This document shows, one piece after another, positions 31,514 to 40,398 of a DNA stretch of 64,000 nucleotides (positions are counted from its first letter, which is position 1; each line of letters opens with the position of its first letter). Both the position numbers and the translations under genes were made by a program. Source of the stretch: Leucobacter viscericola (GTDB taxonomy: Bacteria > Actinomycetota > Actinomycetes > Actinomycetales > Microbacteriaceae); NCBI RefSeq assembly GCF_011299575.1, contig NZ_CP049863.1, positions 496,001-560,000 of the forward strand, in the 5' to 3' direction. The notes under the pieces were generated by a model, which saw only the letters and a list, made by a program, of their open reading frames with translations, had not been told where the DNA came from and made no database searches.

Positions 31514-32347
31514 TCAGGCCGTGGCGAACGAGCGGAAGAACAGCCGGGCCACGGTGTCGATCTCCTCGGGGCGAAGCGGGTGAACGCTCTTCCGACCGTC
31601 ACGGACCTCGGTCAGACGGGAAACGCTCAGCACCAGTCGGCCGCGTTCGGTCGGCAGAGCGACCAGCGGGCCCCGGTTGAAGACCGACTCACTCCGATAC
31701 GCGATGAGGTCGCGGATCTCGTCGAGGGTTTCCGCGTTATCAATCTGGTCATCGGCCGAGAACCCGTACCCGTTCGTCCAGCCGCCGCCGTGATCGAACT
31801 GAAGCATCCACTGGGCACCCTGCGACCCGGCGACAACGCGATACCGGCCGTGCGGCGTGCGGACTCCCTCATCGTCCCCCACCGGGACAAGACCGAGCGG
31901 CTGCTTGAGACCGAAGCCCGCGTCGGCGAGAAACAGGTCTCCGCCAATGGTGAGCAGCACCGCCACATGCGTTCGAGAAAGCGCGAACCAGCCGTCGTCG
32001 GTGTCAGGGTCAGCGATCGTCGCGCGGATGACTCGGGCGTCGAGCCCCTCGCCTCGCAGCGCAAGCGCGAGCAGGGGGTTAATCTCGTAGCAGAGCCCAC
32101 CTTCCCACCGATCGAGGATTTTCGCGACGATGGTCACGGGGTTAATCTTCTCCGCGTTGCCCTCCATCAGGGCCAGATTCTCGAACGGGATACTCCGCCC
32201 CACCGCCACCAGGAGGGCCTCAAGAGCGTCCCGATCCACGCGGGAACCGGTCTCCCCACCGAACAGCGCCCGCTCGATGGGAAAGCCGATGCGATCGCGA
32301 AACCGAGCCGCCAGTTCGGGCGAAGAATGCTCATCCAACCAGTCCAT
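31514..32347 (-). CDS. nat: Arylamine N-acetyltransferase
   Basis: A 277-residue NAT that moves acetyl groups from acetyl-CoA to arylamines and hydrazines. The catalytic triad is complete: Cys86 in RWEGGLCYEINPLLA, His127 in SRTHVAVLL and Asp142 in LADAGFG. PFENLAL near residue 54 is the usual N-terminal motif. The ATG at 32347 has AAAGGAAC upstream; longer readings do not add family sequence. It stands alone, divergent from the HTH-STAND regulator, so that regulator could influence it. In mycobacteria NAT is tied to sterol catabolism, but no such genes are near here. Confidence 0.95.
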   Translation of the reverse strand: MDWLDEHSSPELAARFRDRIGFPIERALFGGETGSRVDRDALEALLVAVGRSIPFENLALMEGNAEKINPVTIVAKILDRWEGGLCYEINPLLALALRGEGLDARVIRATIADPDTDDGWFALSRTHVAVLLTIGGDLFLADAGFGLKQPLGLVPVGDDEGVRTPHGRYRVVAGSQGAQWMLQFDHGGGWTNGYGFSADDQIDNAETLDEIRDLIAYRSESVFNRGPLVALPTERGRLVLSVSRLTEVRDGRKSVHPLRPEEIDTVARLFFRSFATA

Positions 32348-32585
32348 TGTTGTGTTCCTTTGTCGTTCTGTTTTCCTGCTTCGCAGAAGCTTTCTGCTGC
32401 TGTAGGAGACAACGCGCATCGTCGAAGCGTATTCCTCTGACTCCGACACGGCACGTCCCACTGATACGCCGGTTTCAACGAGTCCTGAGTTTCCGGAGCC
32501 ATGCAGGTGAGAATGATCCTTTCTGGCCGCACCTCTAGCGACTCACTTTTGACACCGTTTACTCAGCCACACACGTCATTTTTTG

Positions 32586-32615
32586 TTGGTCGAGGGCGCC
32601 CTGACGCGCCATTAT
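32586..32615 (+). promoter_or_regulatory. Predicted leaderless promoter of the HTH-STAND gene
   Basis: TTGGTC (32586-32591), 18 bp, then CATTAT (32610-32615). The expected start, about 7-8 bases after the -10, falls on the ATG at 32623. No Shine-Dalgarno is present between them. Confidence 0.5.
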
Positions 32616-32622
32616 TAGAAGT

Positions 32623-34824
32623 ATGTCTTCACGTTCTGACTCGCCCCTCGGCGCCCTCATTCGAAGCCTCAGACAGAGAGCCGGAATGACCATCGAGGAG
32701 CTAGCAGAGCGCTCAGAGGTGAGCCCGCGCGCCATTAGCGATATCGAGCGTGGTGTGAGGCAGACTCCCCACCGCAGAACCATCGCTGCACTCTCGCGCG
32801 GAATGAAGCTGTCGCCTGAGGAAGCATCGGAGCTTGAGCAGAAGTTCCACATGACTCGAGTGCGCAACACGGCCGCAACCTATGATTCGCTGCCACTACC
32901 CCGAATTTCACCGGAATTCATCGGGAGAACAGATCAGCAGTTTGAGATATGTGAGGCGCTGTCCGACGATCAGACAGGGGCGGTCGTTGTTGTGACGGGT
33001 TCGCCCGGCATCGGGAAGACTTCACTCGCTGTAAGGGTGGCGCACGCGGTTGAAAAAGGCTTTCAACACGTCGCGTTTGTCGATCTCGGAGGGCTCGGAG
33101 AGGTGCCACTTAGTTCAGTGGAAGTAGCGAGACGCCTTATCTCTGGAATTGCTCCCACCGCTATCCAGGCACCTTCCAACCAGGTGCTCGATCAACTGCA
33201 GAGTGTGATCCAAGATCGTCGAGTGCTGATCATTCTCGACAACGCAGACAACGAGACGCAGGTCCGACCGCTTTTGCCCCCTCGTGGACCATCGGCTGTT
33301 CTCGTAACCAGCCGTCACCGCCTCGCCGGGCTTGTTGGGGTGACTCACGTTGCACTTCCGCCTCTGTCAACGACTGAGTCAGTCAGTTTTTTGGAGCAGG
33401 TTCTCTCAAGCGGACCACACAACAAAACCGATCTTCATGATCTCGCAAGACTCTGCAGCAATGTTCCTCTTGCCCTCCGGATAGCGGCAAACCAGGTCAA
33501 CGCCTTCCCTGCCCGAACCGTGGCGCATGTTGTTGCCAGACTTGAGAGCACGGAGTACAGGCTCGACACGCTCACCGCGGGCGACCTCAGCTTGGCTGCG
33601 GCCTGCCAATCCTCTTACGAACAACTCGACGCGACAACACAACTTGTGTTTCGCCGTTTGGGTCTCGCCGACTCAGCAGTTGTGTCTATTGGGATCGCCT
33701 CGCTGCTCTCTGAGCTTCCAGAGTTGGAGACCAGGCAAGCTCTGGATCACCTCGCCGAGCTTTCCCTCCTTGATCCCACCGATGTCGACAAATACACGGT
33801 CCATGAGCTTCTGTGGCTGTTCGCCAAGAACCGCCTGGAGCAGACCGACAGCCGCGAAGATCTTTTGCGAGCGCGCGCGACTACCGACCAACGAGTTCTC
33901 GAATCGGCCGCCATTGCGGGCAGCTTTCTCAGTGGCAGCAAGGATTTCATAGCCACCGACTGGTTCGACGCCCCTCTTTTTAGAGGTGATTCGTCGCAAG
34001 AAGCCATTGCGTGGCTCAACGAAGAACGCCCAGAATGGCACGGCGCCATGCACAGAGCAGCAGCCCAGAACGAGCATGAACGTCTCGGCATCGCTCTTCG
34101 CCATCTGCACTGGTTTTCGAAGGTTTGGCATTACCAGAGTCCGTGGGCAGATCTCTTTGGTCTGGGGGGCTACTCGGCCGAACAGATTGGCCACTACCCG
34201 GCAAGCTGCCTGTTTTATGGCGAGCAGTTGTGGTTTCTGCTTTCAGAGGGCGAAAACCACGCACAAGCGGATGCGGTGGCGAACCTCATGGACCAGGCGG
34301 CGATTGAGGCAGACTCCCCTGGTGTGCTCGCATGGGCGGACTACTATCGCGCCAGACTGTTGCTGGTTCGAGGGCAACTCACCGAAGCGCTCATCCCAGC
34401 AACGCGGGCCGCCGAAACGATGAGGGCAATGAACGAGTCCGCAGTGGCTCTCTTTGCGCTGCAACAGCAGGCAGAAGTTCTGATCCTGCTGGGGCGCATC
34501 GAAGAAGGGCTGGAGGTGCTGCGGGAGTCCCGAGCACTGTTTCTCACTCATCAAGAATCCATTGGCGCCCTCGCTGCGACTCTCGCTCACGCGAACGGAG
34601 CACGCCTGATCGCGCAGACTAACCGTGAGACTGGCAATTGGAAAGCAACTATTGAGGCGTCTACCATCGCACTCAGTGCGTTGAACAAGTTTGACTATCT
34701 CCCCACACACCCGCTCATGGCCGTGATCCTCACCTTTCGCGCAATTGCTTATGAAGAAGACGGGCAGATCTCAGAGGCCATGGTAGACCGCAGCAGGATT
34801 AGGGAGCTCTCCGAGCTTCCCTAA
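32623..34824 (+). CDS. HTH (XRE)-STAND ATPase regulator with helical-repeat C terminus
   Basis: A 733-residue multidomain regulator. Residues 8-65 are an XRE helix-turn-helix (LIRSLRQRAGMTIEELAERSEVSPRAISDIERG). Residues about 95-390 are an NB-ARC/STAND NTPase: Walker A GSPGIGKT (126-133), Walker B VLIILDN (201-207), LVTSRHRL (about 228-235) and the GLPL-like VPLALRI (281-287). The remaining part is alpha-helical and TPR-like. STAND proteins switch between ADP-bound off and ATP-bound on states when a signal meets the repeats. The architecture resembles AfsR/SARP relatives without the SARP domain. It converges on the CshA/GEVED surface gene and is divergent from nat; its targets are unknown. 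Confidence 0.88.
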   Translation: MSSRSDSPLGALIRSLRQRAGMTIEELAERSEVSPRAISDIERGVRQTPHRRTIAALSRGMKLSPEEASELEQKFHMTRVRNTAATYDSLPLPRISPEFIGRTDQQFEICEALSDDQTGAVVVVTGSPGIGKTSLAVRVAHAVEKGFQHVAFVDLGGLGEVPLSSVEVARRLISGIAPTAIQAPSNQVLDQLQSVIQDRRVLIILDNADNETQVRPLLPPRGPSAVLVTSRHRLAGLVGVTHVALPPLSTTESVSFLEQVLSSGPHNKTDLHDLARLCSNVPLALRIAANQVNAFPARTVAHVVARLESTEYRLDTLTAGDLSLAAACQSSYEQLDATTQLVFRRLGLADSAVVSIGIASLLSELPELETRQALDHLAELSLLDPTDVDKYTVHELLWLFAKNRLEQTDSREDLLRARATTDQRVLESAAIAGSFLSGSKDFIATDWFDAPLFRGDSSQEAIAWLNEERPEWHGAMHRAAAQNEHERLGIALRHLHWFSKVWHYQSPWADLFGLGGYSAEQIGHYPASCLFYGEQLWFLLSEGENHAQADAVANLMDQAAIEADSPGVLAWADYYRARLLLVRGQLTEALIPATRAAETMRAMNESAVALFALQQQAEVLILLGRIEEGLEVLRESRALFLTHQESIGALAATLAHANGARLIAQTNRETGNWKATIEASTIALSALNKFDYLPTHPLMAVILTFRAIAYEEDGQISEAMVDRSRIRELSELP

Positions 34825-34865
34825 TCCCACCGGGAGTGCGGTCATTTGTGCGGCAGCGCCGTTTT

Positions 34866-36863
34866 CTAAGGCCGTCGAGTTTTCGAAAACCTGCGCCGTG
34901 CGCCGAGAATCAGCAGCGCGCCACTCGAGAGTGCAATTGCGAGCGCAGCGGGCAGTACTGATGCTGATGCGCCCGTAGTCGCGAGCTTGGCGCCGTTCTG
35001 CCCTGTTGAAGTGGGCGTTGGTCGATCAGTTGGCCGAGGCTTAGCGAGGGGCCCTGGCCCTGCTTTCGGGTTTGGGCCCGGTTCTGGTTCCGGATCAGGT
35101 CCCGGCTCTCGCAAGATAATCCGAGGCACAGTGAGGTAATGGACGGTCGATACCTTCGGCGTCACAATGAGGTCGCCCGCTGGAGGCAGACCTTTGGCCT
35201 GTACCAGATTGAGAATGGTCTCGGCAGCTTCAACCTCATTTACCGTGAATGAGTACGTGAGAGTGACCGACTCCCCAGGCTCAAGCTGACCTTCCCAGCT
35301 CAGAATCTCCCCTGACAGAAGGGGCTCTGCTCCTCGCGAAGACACGGCATTCTCGTCGTAGGCGGCGTAGGGCAAAACGCCAGATAGATCGTCGGTCACG
35401 GTCACCGGATTCAGGGTCTGGTTACCGGTGTTACTCGCGGTGACGGTGTAATGGACAGTCTCTCCAGATTGCAGGGTCGATTCGGTAACCGGTTCGGCGG
35501 TTTTGCTGAGCGCGAGTCCGGGCGCCGGGGTGAAGAGCTGCACAGCATGATCCTCAACCTCACCGTCCGATGTCATGCCGACAGGCGAGTTTAGCTGTGC
35601 GGGATCACCTGCAGACCGGAAACGCACAAAGCTCGCTCCCTCTTTGAGCGCCTCGCTGCCCTCACCCGGCACCTGCCAGCGAAGAGTCGCGGTGCCGTTC
35701 TCACATGAGACAACGTTGGAACGTTCAGCATCGCTAAACACGCCGTCTCGGTTCCAGTCAACCCAGGCAGCAGCGTGCGCCTTCGTGCCACACACAATTG
35801 GCGGCAACTCGAAGACTTCACCGGGCTCCACGTCAAATTGAGCAGGAACAATCAGATCCTCGTCGGAATCCCCGTCATTGTCGTCACCGAGAGCATCGAC
35901 ACTATTCAGCGGCGAATCTTCGGCATCAATGATCTCACCGAGTGCCACATCGCCGGAGGTTGTGTCGGCGAGGGCGACGTCTTCAAACAGGTTCGAAGTG
36001 CCAACCGGAATAATGCCTCCAGACCACTCCTGATGAATGAAAGCACCCGCATCCCCGTAGCTCTCTGGCGCATCACCAAAGTCAGAGGCGAGCACAACGC
36101 CGATAGCGATGGCACTGCGGCCACCACCCTTGAGCTCGAAGGATGCACTCGTAGCTCCCTCCATGAAGGCGGTCGCAACGGGTCCGCGCCAAGAGCCATT
36201 TTGGTACGTGCATTCTGGTCCGTCCGAGTCAAGCTTGAGCATTCCTTCTGCGGAGAGTTGTGCCCGCGTCGCGGCTGTACAGCCTTCATTGCGTGCACGG
36301 TCGAGCAGACGCCAAGTTGCTGTTCCAGAAGGACGCGCACTGACGTATTCACCCTGGCCCGCGTTATTCGACTCCGCGTCAGAGATCACGAGTCCGTTAA
36401 TCGGGACACGTTCTCCGCCGTAGCTTGCAGCGCAGTCGAGATGGAACCGCACTGTGGTGCCATCAACGGTGTTCGCAATTCCCGCGACGAGTGTGTTTTC
36501 TCTGGTGCTGCCCTTGCTGTAGAGGATCGGTAGCGCGTCACCCTTCCAGCGGCCGGAACGGTACGCTTCAGCTCGCCCCTCAACCTCGCTGGCGGTGCAG
36601 GTGATGGTGAGTGGCTTGTTGTTGAGCGTGCGGGTCGAACTCGAAACCGAACCGTTGACGATCGGAGTTTTGTCGCTGCCCCACTCGATCCAGTCGACGG
36701 CTCCCCTGTGCTGGCCGTCACCCGCATCAGCATAGGTGGCCTGAGCAGGCGCTACCGGAGCAAAAAACAACGTGAACACGGCGAGGGCAGCCCCGAATAA
36801 TCGCACGGCTGCTGCGTTGCCGCGCCGTCGAGTGAGCCGTGGCGGAGAAAGGTCGGCGTGCAT
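34866..36863 (-). CDS. CshA/GEVED/DUF11-type wall-anchored adhesin-like protein (LATTG signal)
   Basis: A 665-residue surface protein. After a signal peptide (GAALAVFTLFFAPVAPAQA) comes a CshA-type non-repetitive domain (about residues 45-270, to SDFGDAPESYGDAG). A GEVED-like domain follows (WVDWNRDGVFSDAE, ... SDGEVEDHAVQLF), then one DUF11-like repeat (LALSKTAEPVTESTLQSGE..VHYTVTASNTGNQTL). A long Pro/Asp/Lys linker (PDPEPEPGPNP) leads to the sorting signal LATTG at about 627, a hydrophobic helix and a basic tail. The ATG at 36863 has GAGGAG upstream. CshA-type proteins act as fibrillar adhesins in streptococci; adhesion here is inferred. It is divergent from the MFS gene at 37045. Confidence 0.9.
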   Translation of the reverse strand: MHADLSPPRLTRRRGNAAAVRLFGAALAVFTLFFAPVAPAQATYADAGDGQHRGAVDWIEWGSDKTPIVNGSVSSSTRTLNNKPLTITCTASEVEGRAEAYRSGRWKGDALPILYSKGSTRENTLVAGIANTVDGTTVRFHLDCAASYGGERVPINGLVISDAESNNAGQGEYVSARPSGTATWRLLDRARNEGCTAATRAQLSAEGMLKLDSDGPECTYQNGSWRGPVATAFMEGATSASFELKGGGRSAIAIGVVLASDFGDAPESYGDAGAFIHQEWSGGIIPVGTSNLFEDVALADTTSGDVALGEIIDAEDSPLNSVDALGDDNDGDSDEDLIVPAQFDVEPGEVFELPPIVCGTKAHAAAWVDWNRDGVFSDAERSNVVSCENGTATLRWQVPGEGSEALKEGASFVRFRSAGDPAQLNSPVGMTSDGEVEDHAVQLFTPAPGLALSKTAEPVTESTLQSGETVHYTVTASNTGNQTLNPVTVTDDLSGVLPYAAYDENAVSSRGAEPLLSGEILSWEGQLEPGESVTLTYSFTVNEVEAAETILNLVQAKGLPPAGDLIVTPKVSTVHYLTVPRIILREPGPDPEPEPGPNPKAGPGPLAKPRPTDRPTPTSTGQNGAKLATTGASASVLPAALAIALSSGALLILGARRRFSKTRRP

Positions 36864-37009
36864 GGTGAACAGGCTCCTCTGTAAGTGTTGGACGTCGTAT
36901 CCGCTCTCCGTTTCCCCCGGCGCGCAAAACGACCTGTGCACCTTTAAGCAAACTTGAATCCAGGTTTGAAGACCACGCCGAGCACCACGCAGTTTCGGAT
37001 ACTGCCTGG

Positions 37010-37038
37010 TGAACCGCACCCTGTTCACTCGGTAGGCT
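37010..37038 (+). promoter_or_regulatory. Predicted leaderless promoter of the MFS gene
   Basis: TGAACC (37010-37015), 17 bp, TAGGCT (37033-37038). Transcription would start at about the ATG at 37045, giving a leaderless mRNA; no Shine-Dalgarno is visible. Confidence 0.5.
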
Positions 37039-37044
37039 TAACTG

Positions 37045-38247
37045 ATGTCCAATACCCAGAAACCCAAGCTTCCATTCGAAGTTTGGGCCCTGGTCGCCGG
37101 TGGTTTCGCCGTGGCACTCGGATACGGCATTGTCGCTCCGGCGATCCCCCAGTTCGCTCTCGAATTTGGGGTCAGCAACTTCGCCGCCTCCGCAATCGTG
37201 AGCGCGTTCGCCCTGATGCGGCTGCTCTCAGCACCCCTGGCGGGCTGGGTGGTCGGTCGGTTCGGCGAGCGGCGAAGTTACACAACCGGCATTTTGATCG
37301 TCGCGGCGTCCACCGGTGCGGCCGCGTTTGCTGCGGACTACACTCAGTTTGTTGTGTTGCGCGGCCTCGGGGGCATCGGGTCTACGATGTTCACGGTTGC
37401 CGCCACGGCGCTTCTCATTAAGGTGAGCCCACCTGCGGCCCGTGGTCGAGTTGCAAGCCTCAACTCGGCGGGGTTTTTGCTCGGTGGCCTGTTAGGCCCG
37501 GTATTCGGCGGACTTGTCGCCAGTTTTGGCCTGCGCGCGCCCTTTGTCTTCTATTTCTTCACGCTTGTGGTTGCCGCCTCGGTTGTGGCGATTGCGCTGC
37601 GCAACTCCACATTTGCGGGCGCCACGTCGGCCTCCCCGACGCACACCGAATCTATTGGCTTTGTGCAAGCGCTTGGGGTGTCGCAGTATCGTGCCCTTCT
37701 GGCCTCGGTGTTTACCTTTGGCTGGGCCTCGTTCGGAGTGCGAGTCTCGGTCATTCCGATTTTTGTGAAGGTTGCCCTCGACGGTGATGCCGGGGTTGCG
37801 GCCTGGGTGCTCGCCGCCTACGCGGCCGGCAATGCAATTCTCATTTTCCCCTCGGGGCGCTGGAACGACACCGTCGGTCGCAAGCCAATGATTATTGTGG
37901 GCCTGACGGTGCTCACCGCCACCTACGCGGTGTTCCCCGCGTCATCTTCGCTGTGGGTCGCCCTACTCGTCATGTTTGTAGCCGGCGCAGGATCAGCACT
38001 CGTAAATCCGGGTCAGCAGGCCACGCTCGCAGACGTCGTCGGGCTCCGCAACGGCGGCAGTGTTGTCGCTGGCTACTCCATGACGAGTGACCTGGGAGGC
38101 GTCCTCGGCCCACTCATCGCGGGTGCAATCGTTGACTTCGCGGGCTTCGGCTGGGCGTTCGGGGTTACGGCGGCGATCCTTGCGGCAGCCGCCGTGATCT
38201 GGAGCTTTGTTCCCGATTCACGCCGCCTGCAAAAGCAGCACCTCTAA
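37045..38247 (+). CDS. Major facilitator superfamily transporter (12 TM)
   Basis: A 400-residue MFS permease with about 12 TM helices. Helix 1 begins PFEVWALVAGGFAVALGYGIVAPAIPQFA. The loop 2-3 motif reads GWVVGRFGERRSYTTGI (G-x4-R-x-G-R/K-R type), and TALLIKVSPPAARGRVASLNSAGFLLGGLLGPVFGG contains the antiporter-type motif C pattern. This suggests a drug or metabolite exporter, but the substrate is unknown. The mRNA is probably leaderless. It converges on the def gene with 4 bp between stops. Confidence 0.88.
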   Translation: MSNTQKPKLPFEVWALVAGGFAVALGYGIVAPAIPQFALEFGVSNFAASAIVSAFALMRLLSAPLAGWVVGRFGERRSYTTGILIVAASTGAAAFAADYTQFVVLRGLGGIGSTMFTVAATALLIKVSPPAARGRVASLNSAGFLLGGLLGPVFGGLVASFGLRAPFVFYFFTLVVAASVVAIALRNSTFAGATSASPTHTESIGFVQALGVSQYRALLASVFTFGWASFGVRVSVIPIFVKVALDGDAGVAAWVLAAYAAGNAILIFPSGRWNDTVGRKPMIIVGLTVLTATYAVFPASSSLWVALLVMFVAGAGSALVNPGQQATLADVVGLRNGGSVVAGYSMTSDLGGVLGPLIAGAIVDFAGFGWAFGVTAAILAAAAVIWSFVPDSRRLQKQHL

Positions 38248-38251
38248 CGAG

Positions 38252-38815
38252 CTAACTCTCGAGGTTGTCGACCCCTGGCATCCACGTGAGGCCGGGCTTG
38301 CCCCATCCGTTACGACGTTCCGCTTTCTGGGCCGCTCGGTTTTCGGGGTGAACCAGCCGATCCACGTAGAGCAAACCGCTGAGGTGATCGAACTCGTGCT
38401 GCAGGATGCGCGCGAACCAGCCGCTCGCCTGAATTTCGAAGGGATTACCATCAATGTCTTGCGCGCGCAGCAGAGCGCGTTCCGAGCGCCGAAGCGCGAA
38501 GCGCTCACCGGGGAACGAGAGGCAACCTTCCTCTTCGCTCTCATCGGGTAGGCCAGGATCCGGCGGGCTGATCCACAGCTCGGGGTTAATCGCGACGCCC
38601 TGCGACGGCGCCTCATCTTGATCCTCGTACATCCACACAAAAATGCGCTTACCGACACCAACCTGTGGCGCCGCAAGCCCCACACCCGGTGCCGCGACGG
38701 TCGTCTCAAACATGTCGTCAACGAGCTGCCGAAGATCAGCATCAAACTCGGTGACGGTTGCCGCGGGGCGGTGCAGCACGGGCTCGCCGCAGATAGTAAT
38801 GGGGAGAACAGACAT
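38252..38815 (-). CDS. def: Peptide deformylase
   Basis: A 187-residue metalloenzyme that removes the formyl group from nascent proteins. All three motifs are present: GVGLAAPQVG, EEGCLSFPG (metal Cys) and QHEFDHLSGLLYVDRL (metal His pair and catalytic Glu). The N terminus MSVLPITICGEPVLHRPA is the family start, which fixes ATG 38815; longer in-frame codons do not fit. The C terminus has a short tail. It is divergent from orn with a shared promoter region of 110 bp. Confidence 0.96.
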   Translation of the reverse strand: MSVLPITICGEPVLHRPAATVTEFDADLRQLVDDMFETTVAAPGVGLAAPQVGVGKRIFVWMYEDQDEAPSQGVAINPELWISPPDPGLPDESEEEGCLSFPGERFALRRSERALLRAQDIDGNPFEIQASGWFARILQHEFDHLSGLLYVDRLVHPENRAAQKAERRNGWGKPGLTWMPGVDNLES

Positions 38816-38925
38816 AGGTTCAAGCTTAGTGTGGGTAGGTAACTTGATGCGGCAGCGATAGACTCTAGTTTGGAGCGATGCCATACGGCACTCTCGCTCA
38901 TTCACGTCTTGTTGAGGAGATCATC

Positions 38926-39567
38926 GTGTCGAGCACACCAGCCGAGCAAATTGTCTGGATCGATTGCGAGATGACGGGCCTCGATATTGACAACGATGGG
39001 CTGTGCGAGATCGCTGTCATTGTGACTGATTTTGATCTCACTCCCCTCGACCCCGGTTTTGAGGTTGTCATCAATCCAGGCGGAGACGCGCTCGGCCACA
39101 TGAACGACTTCGTTCGTGACATGCACACAAAATCCGGGTTGATCACCCGCATCGAGTCCGGTGTTTCAGTGGAAGATGCTGAGCAACAGGTTATCGACTA
39201 CCTGAGCAAACTGGTCGCAACGGGCCGCCGCCCGATCGTTGCCGGAAACACTATCGGCATGGATCGCCGGTTCATCACCAAGTACATGCCCAAACTCGAT
39301 GAGACCCTGCACTACCGCAGCATTGATGTCTCAACGATCAAGGAGCTCAGCCGCCGCTGGTATCCCGCGAGCTATTTCGGTGCCCCCACCAAGCGCGGCG
39401 GGCACCGCGCACTCGCAGATATTGCCGAGTCGATCCAAGAGCTGGCTTACTTCCGCGACACCGTCATGGTCGCGAAGCCGGGATCCAGCAAAGACGAGGT
39501 AGCCGCTGTAGCCGCAGCCGCCAGCGAGCGTTACGCCGAGTTTATTGACGGGCCTGCGGCGTCCTAA
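38926..39567 (+). CDS. orn: Oligoribonuclease
   Basis: A 213-residue 3'-5' exoribonuclease of the DEDDh group that finishes RNA decay by degrading di- and oligoribonucleotides. Motifs: IVWIDCEMTGLDIDNDGLCEIAVIVTD (D-x-E), VAGNTIGMDRRFITKYMP (D) and KRGGHRALADIAESIQEL (H-x4-D). GTG 38926 is favoured, with GAGGAG 7 bp upstream; an in-frame ATG at 38878 would add 16 unrelated residues. A TAGACT -10-like hexamer lies at 38859-38864. The C terminus carries an Ala-rich tail. Confidence 0.96.
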   Translation: MSSTPAEQIVWIDCEMTGLDIDNDGLCEIAVIVTDFDLTPLDPGFEVVINPGGDALGHMNDFVRDMHTKSGLITRIESGVSVEDAEQQVIDYLSKLVATGRRPIVAGNTIGMDRRFITKYMPKLDETLHYRSIDVSTIKELSRRWYPASYFGAPTKRGGHRALADIAESIQELAYFRDTVMVAKPGSSKDEVAAVAAAASERYAEFIDGPAAS

Positions 39568-39603
39568 CAAACACCGCAAGCCCGCCTCTGATTGCTCGTC
39601 CTG

Positions 39604-40200
39604 CTATGAAGTCAGCAGCAAGTCGTAGAGCGGCTTCGCGCGAGTGATCCGCTTCGGGAACGAGGCCCAGCCGTCTTCAACCCCCGAGAGCGTCTGAGCG
39701 CCCGCAAATAGCTCGTTGAGCAGCTCCCCCAGGTCTTCTACCGACCAGGAAGAAGTGATTGAGCCGTCGGCAACGCCCTCTTTAATCAGCGAGAGGCACA
39801 GCTGCTCCCACTCATTGTGGAAGCCCTGACCCCAGCTTTTCAGCTCATCCGGAAGCGAAGAGACGAGCAGGATTCCAGCCTGCACAATCGTGTCGACGGA
39901 GATCACCTTGGCGTAGCCTTCGAAGAGCTGGAAGAGGCGTTCCCGACCGGTGCCCTTACCCTCTTCCGCCTCAAGCGCGATGCCAGACAGGCGATCCCGC
40001 TGCGTCTGCAGCACGGCCTCAGCAATGTCGTCCTTGTTTCCAAAGTGGAAGTACAGGGATCCAAGACTGATCCCGGCCTCGTCAGAAATATCCTTCAGCT
40101 TTGCCTTGTCGTAGGTCATACGAGAAAAGACTCTTCCGGCGGCCTCGAGCAAAGCCAGTTTAGTGGCGATGCCTCGCGCCTGTTTTCCGGTATCTTTCAT
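39604..40200 (-). CDS. TetR-family regulator resembling gamma-butyrolactone receptors
   Basis: A 198-residue TetR/AcrR regulator. The N-terminal HTH reads KLALLEAAGRVFSRMTYDKAKLKDISDEAGISLGSLYFHFGNKDDIAEAVLQTQ; the GSLYFHFxxKxxxAxAV form is like ScbR/ArpA-type receptors, so a small signalling lactone or similar ligand is a fair hypothesis only. The rest is helical (DTIVQAGILLVSSLPDELKSWGQGF). ATG 40200 has GGGGGAG upstream. The upstream region has a perfect TATAAT and two palindromes (40282-40293 and 40318-40332), suggesting autorepression. No target gene is adjacent in operon; orn is convergent. Confidence 0.88.
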   Translation of the reverse strand: MKDTGKQARGIATKLALLEAAGRVFSRMTYDKAKLKDISDEAGISLGSLYFHFGNKDDIAEAVLQTQRDRLSGIALEAEEGKGTGRERLFQLFEGYAKVISVDTIVQAGILLVSSLPDELKSWGQGFHNEWEQLCLSLIKEGVADGSITSSWSVEDLGELLNELFAGAQTLSGVEDGWASFPKRITRAKPLYDLLLTS

Positions 40201-40281
40201 GGTGATCTCCCCCGCACCTTCGTCTGGAGTAATACTGATTTCCAGATTGTCGCACACCTACAACCTTGAAGTTGACCCTTG

Positions 40282-40332
40282 CGGACCGGTCCGGAAATCC
40301 AAGTTAATTATAAACAAGTGTAGAAACTACAC
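40282..40332 (-). promoter_or_regulatory. Promoter with two palindromic operators for the TetR gene at 39604
   Basis: On the minus strand a consensus -10 TATAAT lies at 40308-40313. GTGTAG-AAA-CTACAC (40318-40332), a perfect inverted repeat, occupies the -35/spacer region. CGGACCGGTCCG (40282-40293), a perfect 12-bp palindrome, lies just after the expected start point. Both positions would let a repressor block the promoter. Confidence 0.6.
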
Positions 40333-40398
40333 GGCACAATGAACCCAATCATTTGCCCGCGCAGGATTAAGTATATCTAGTTACACACTAAAGGTATA

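Noticed and set aside
32623..34824. STAND ATPase as an antiphage defence protein
   Set aside because: The N-terminal XRE helix-turn-helix and TPR-like C terminus fit a transcription regulator. No effector domain such as a nuclease, protease or TIR is present, and no defence genes surround it.
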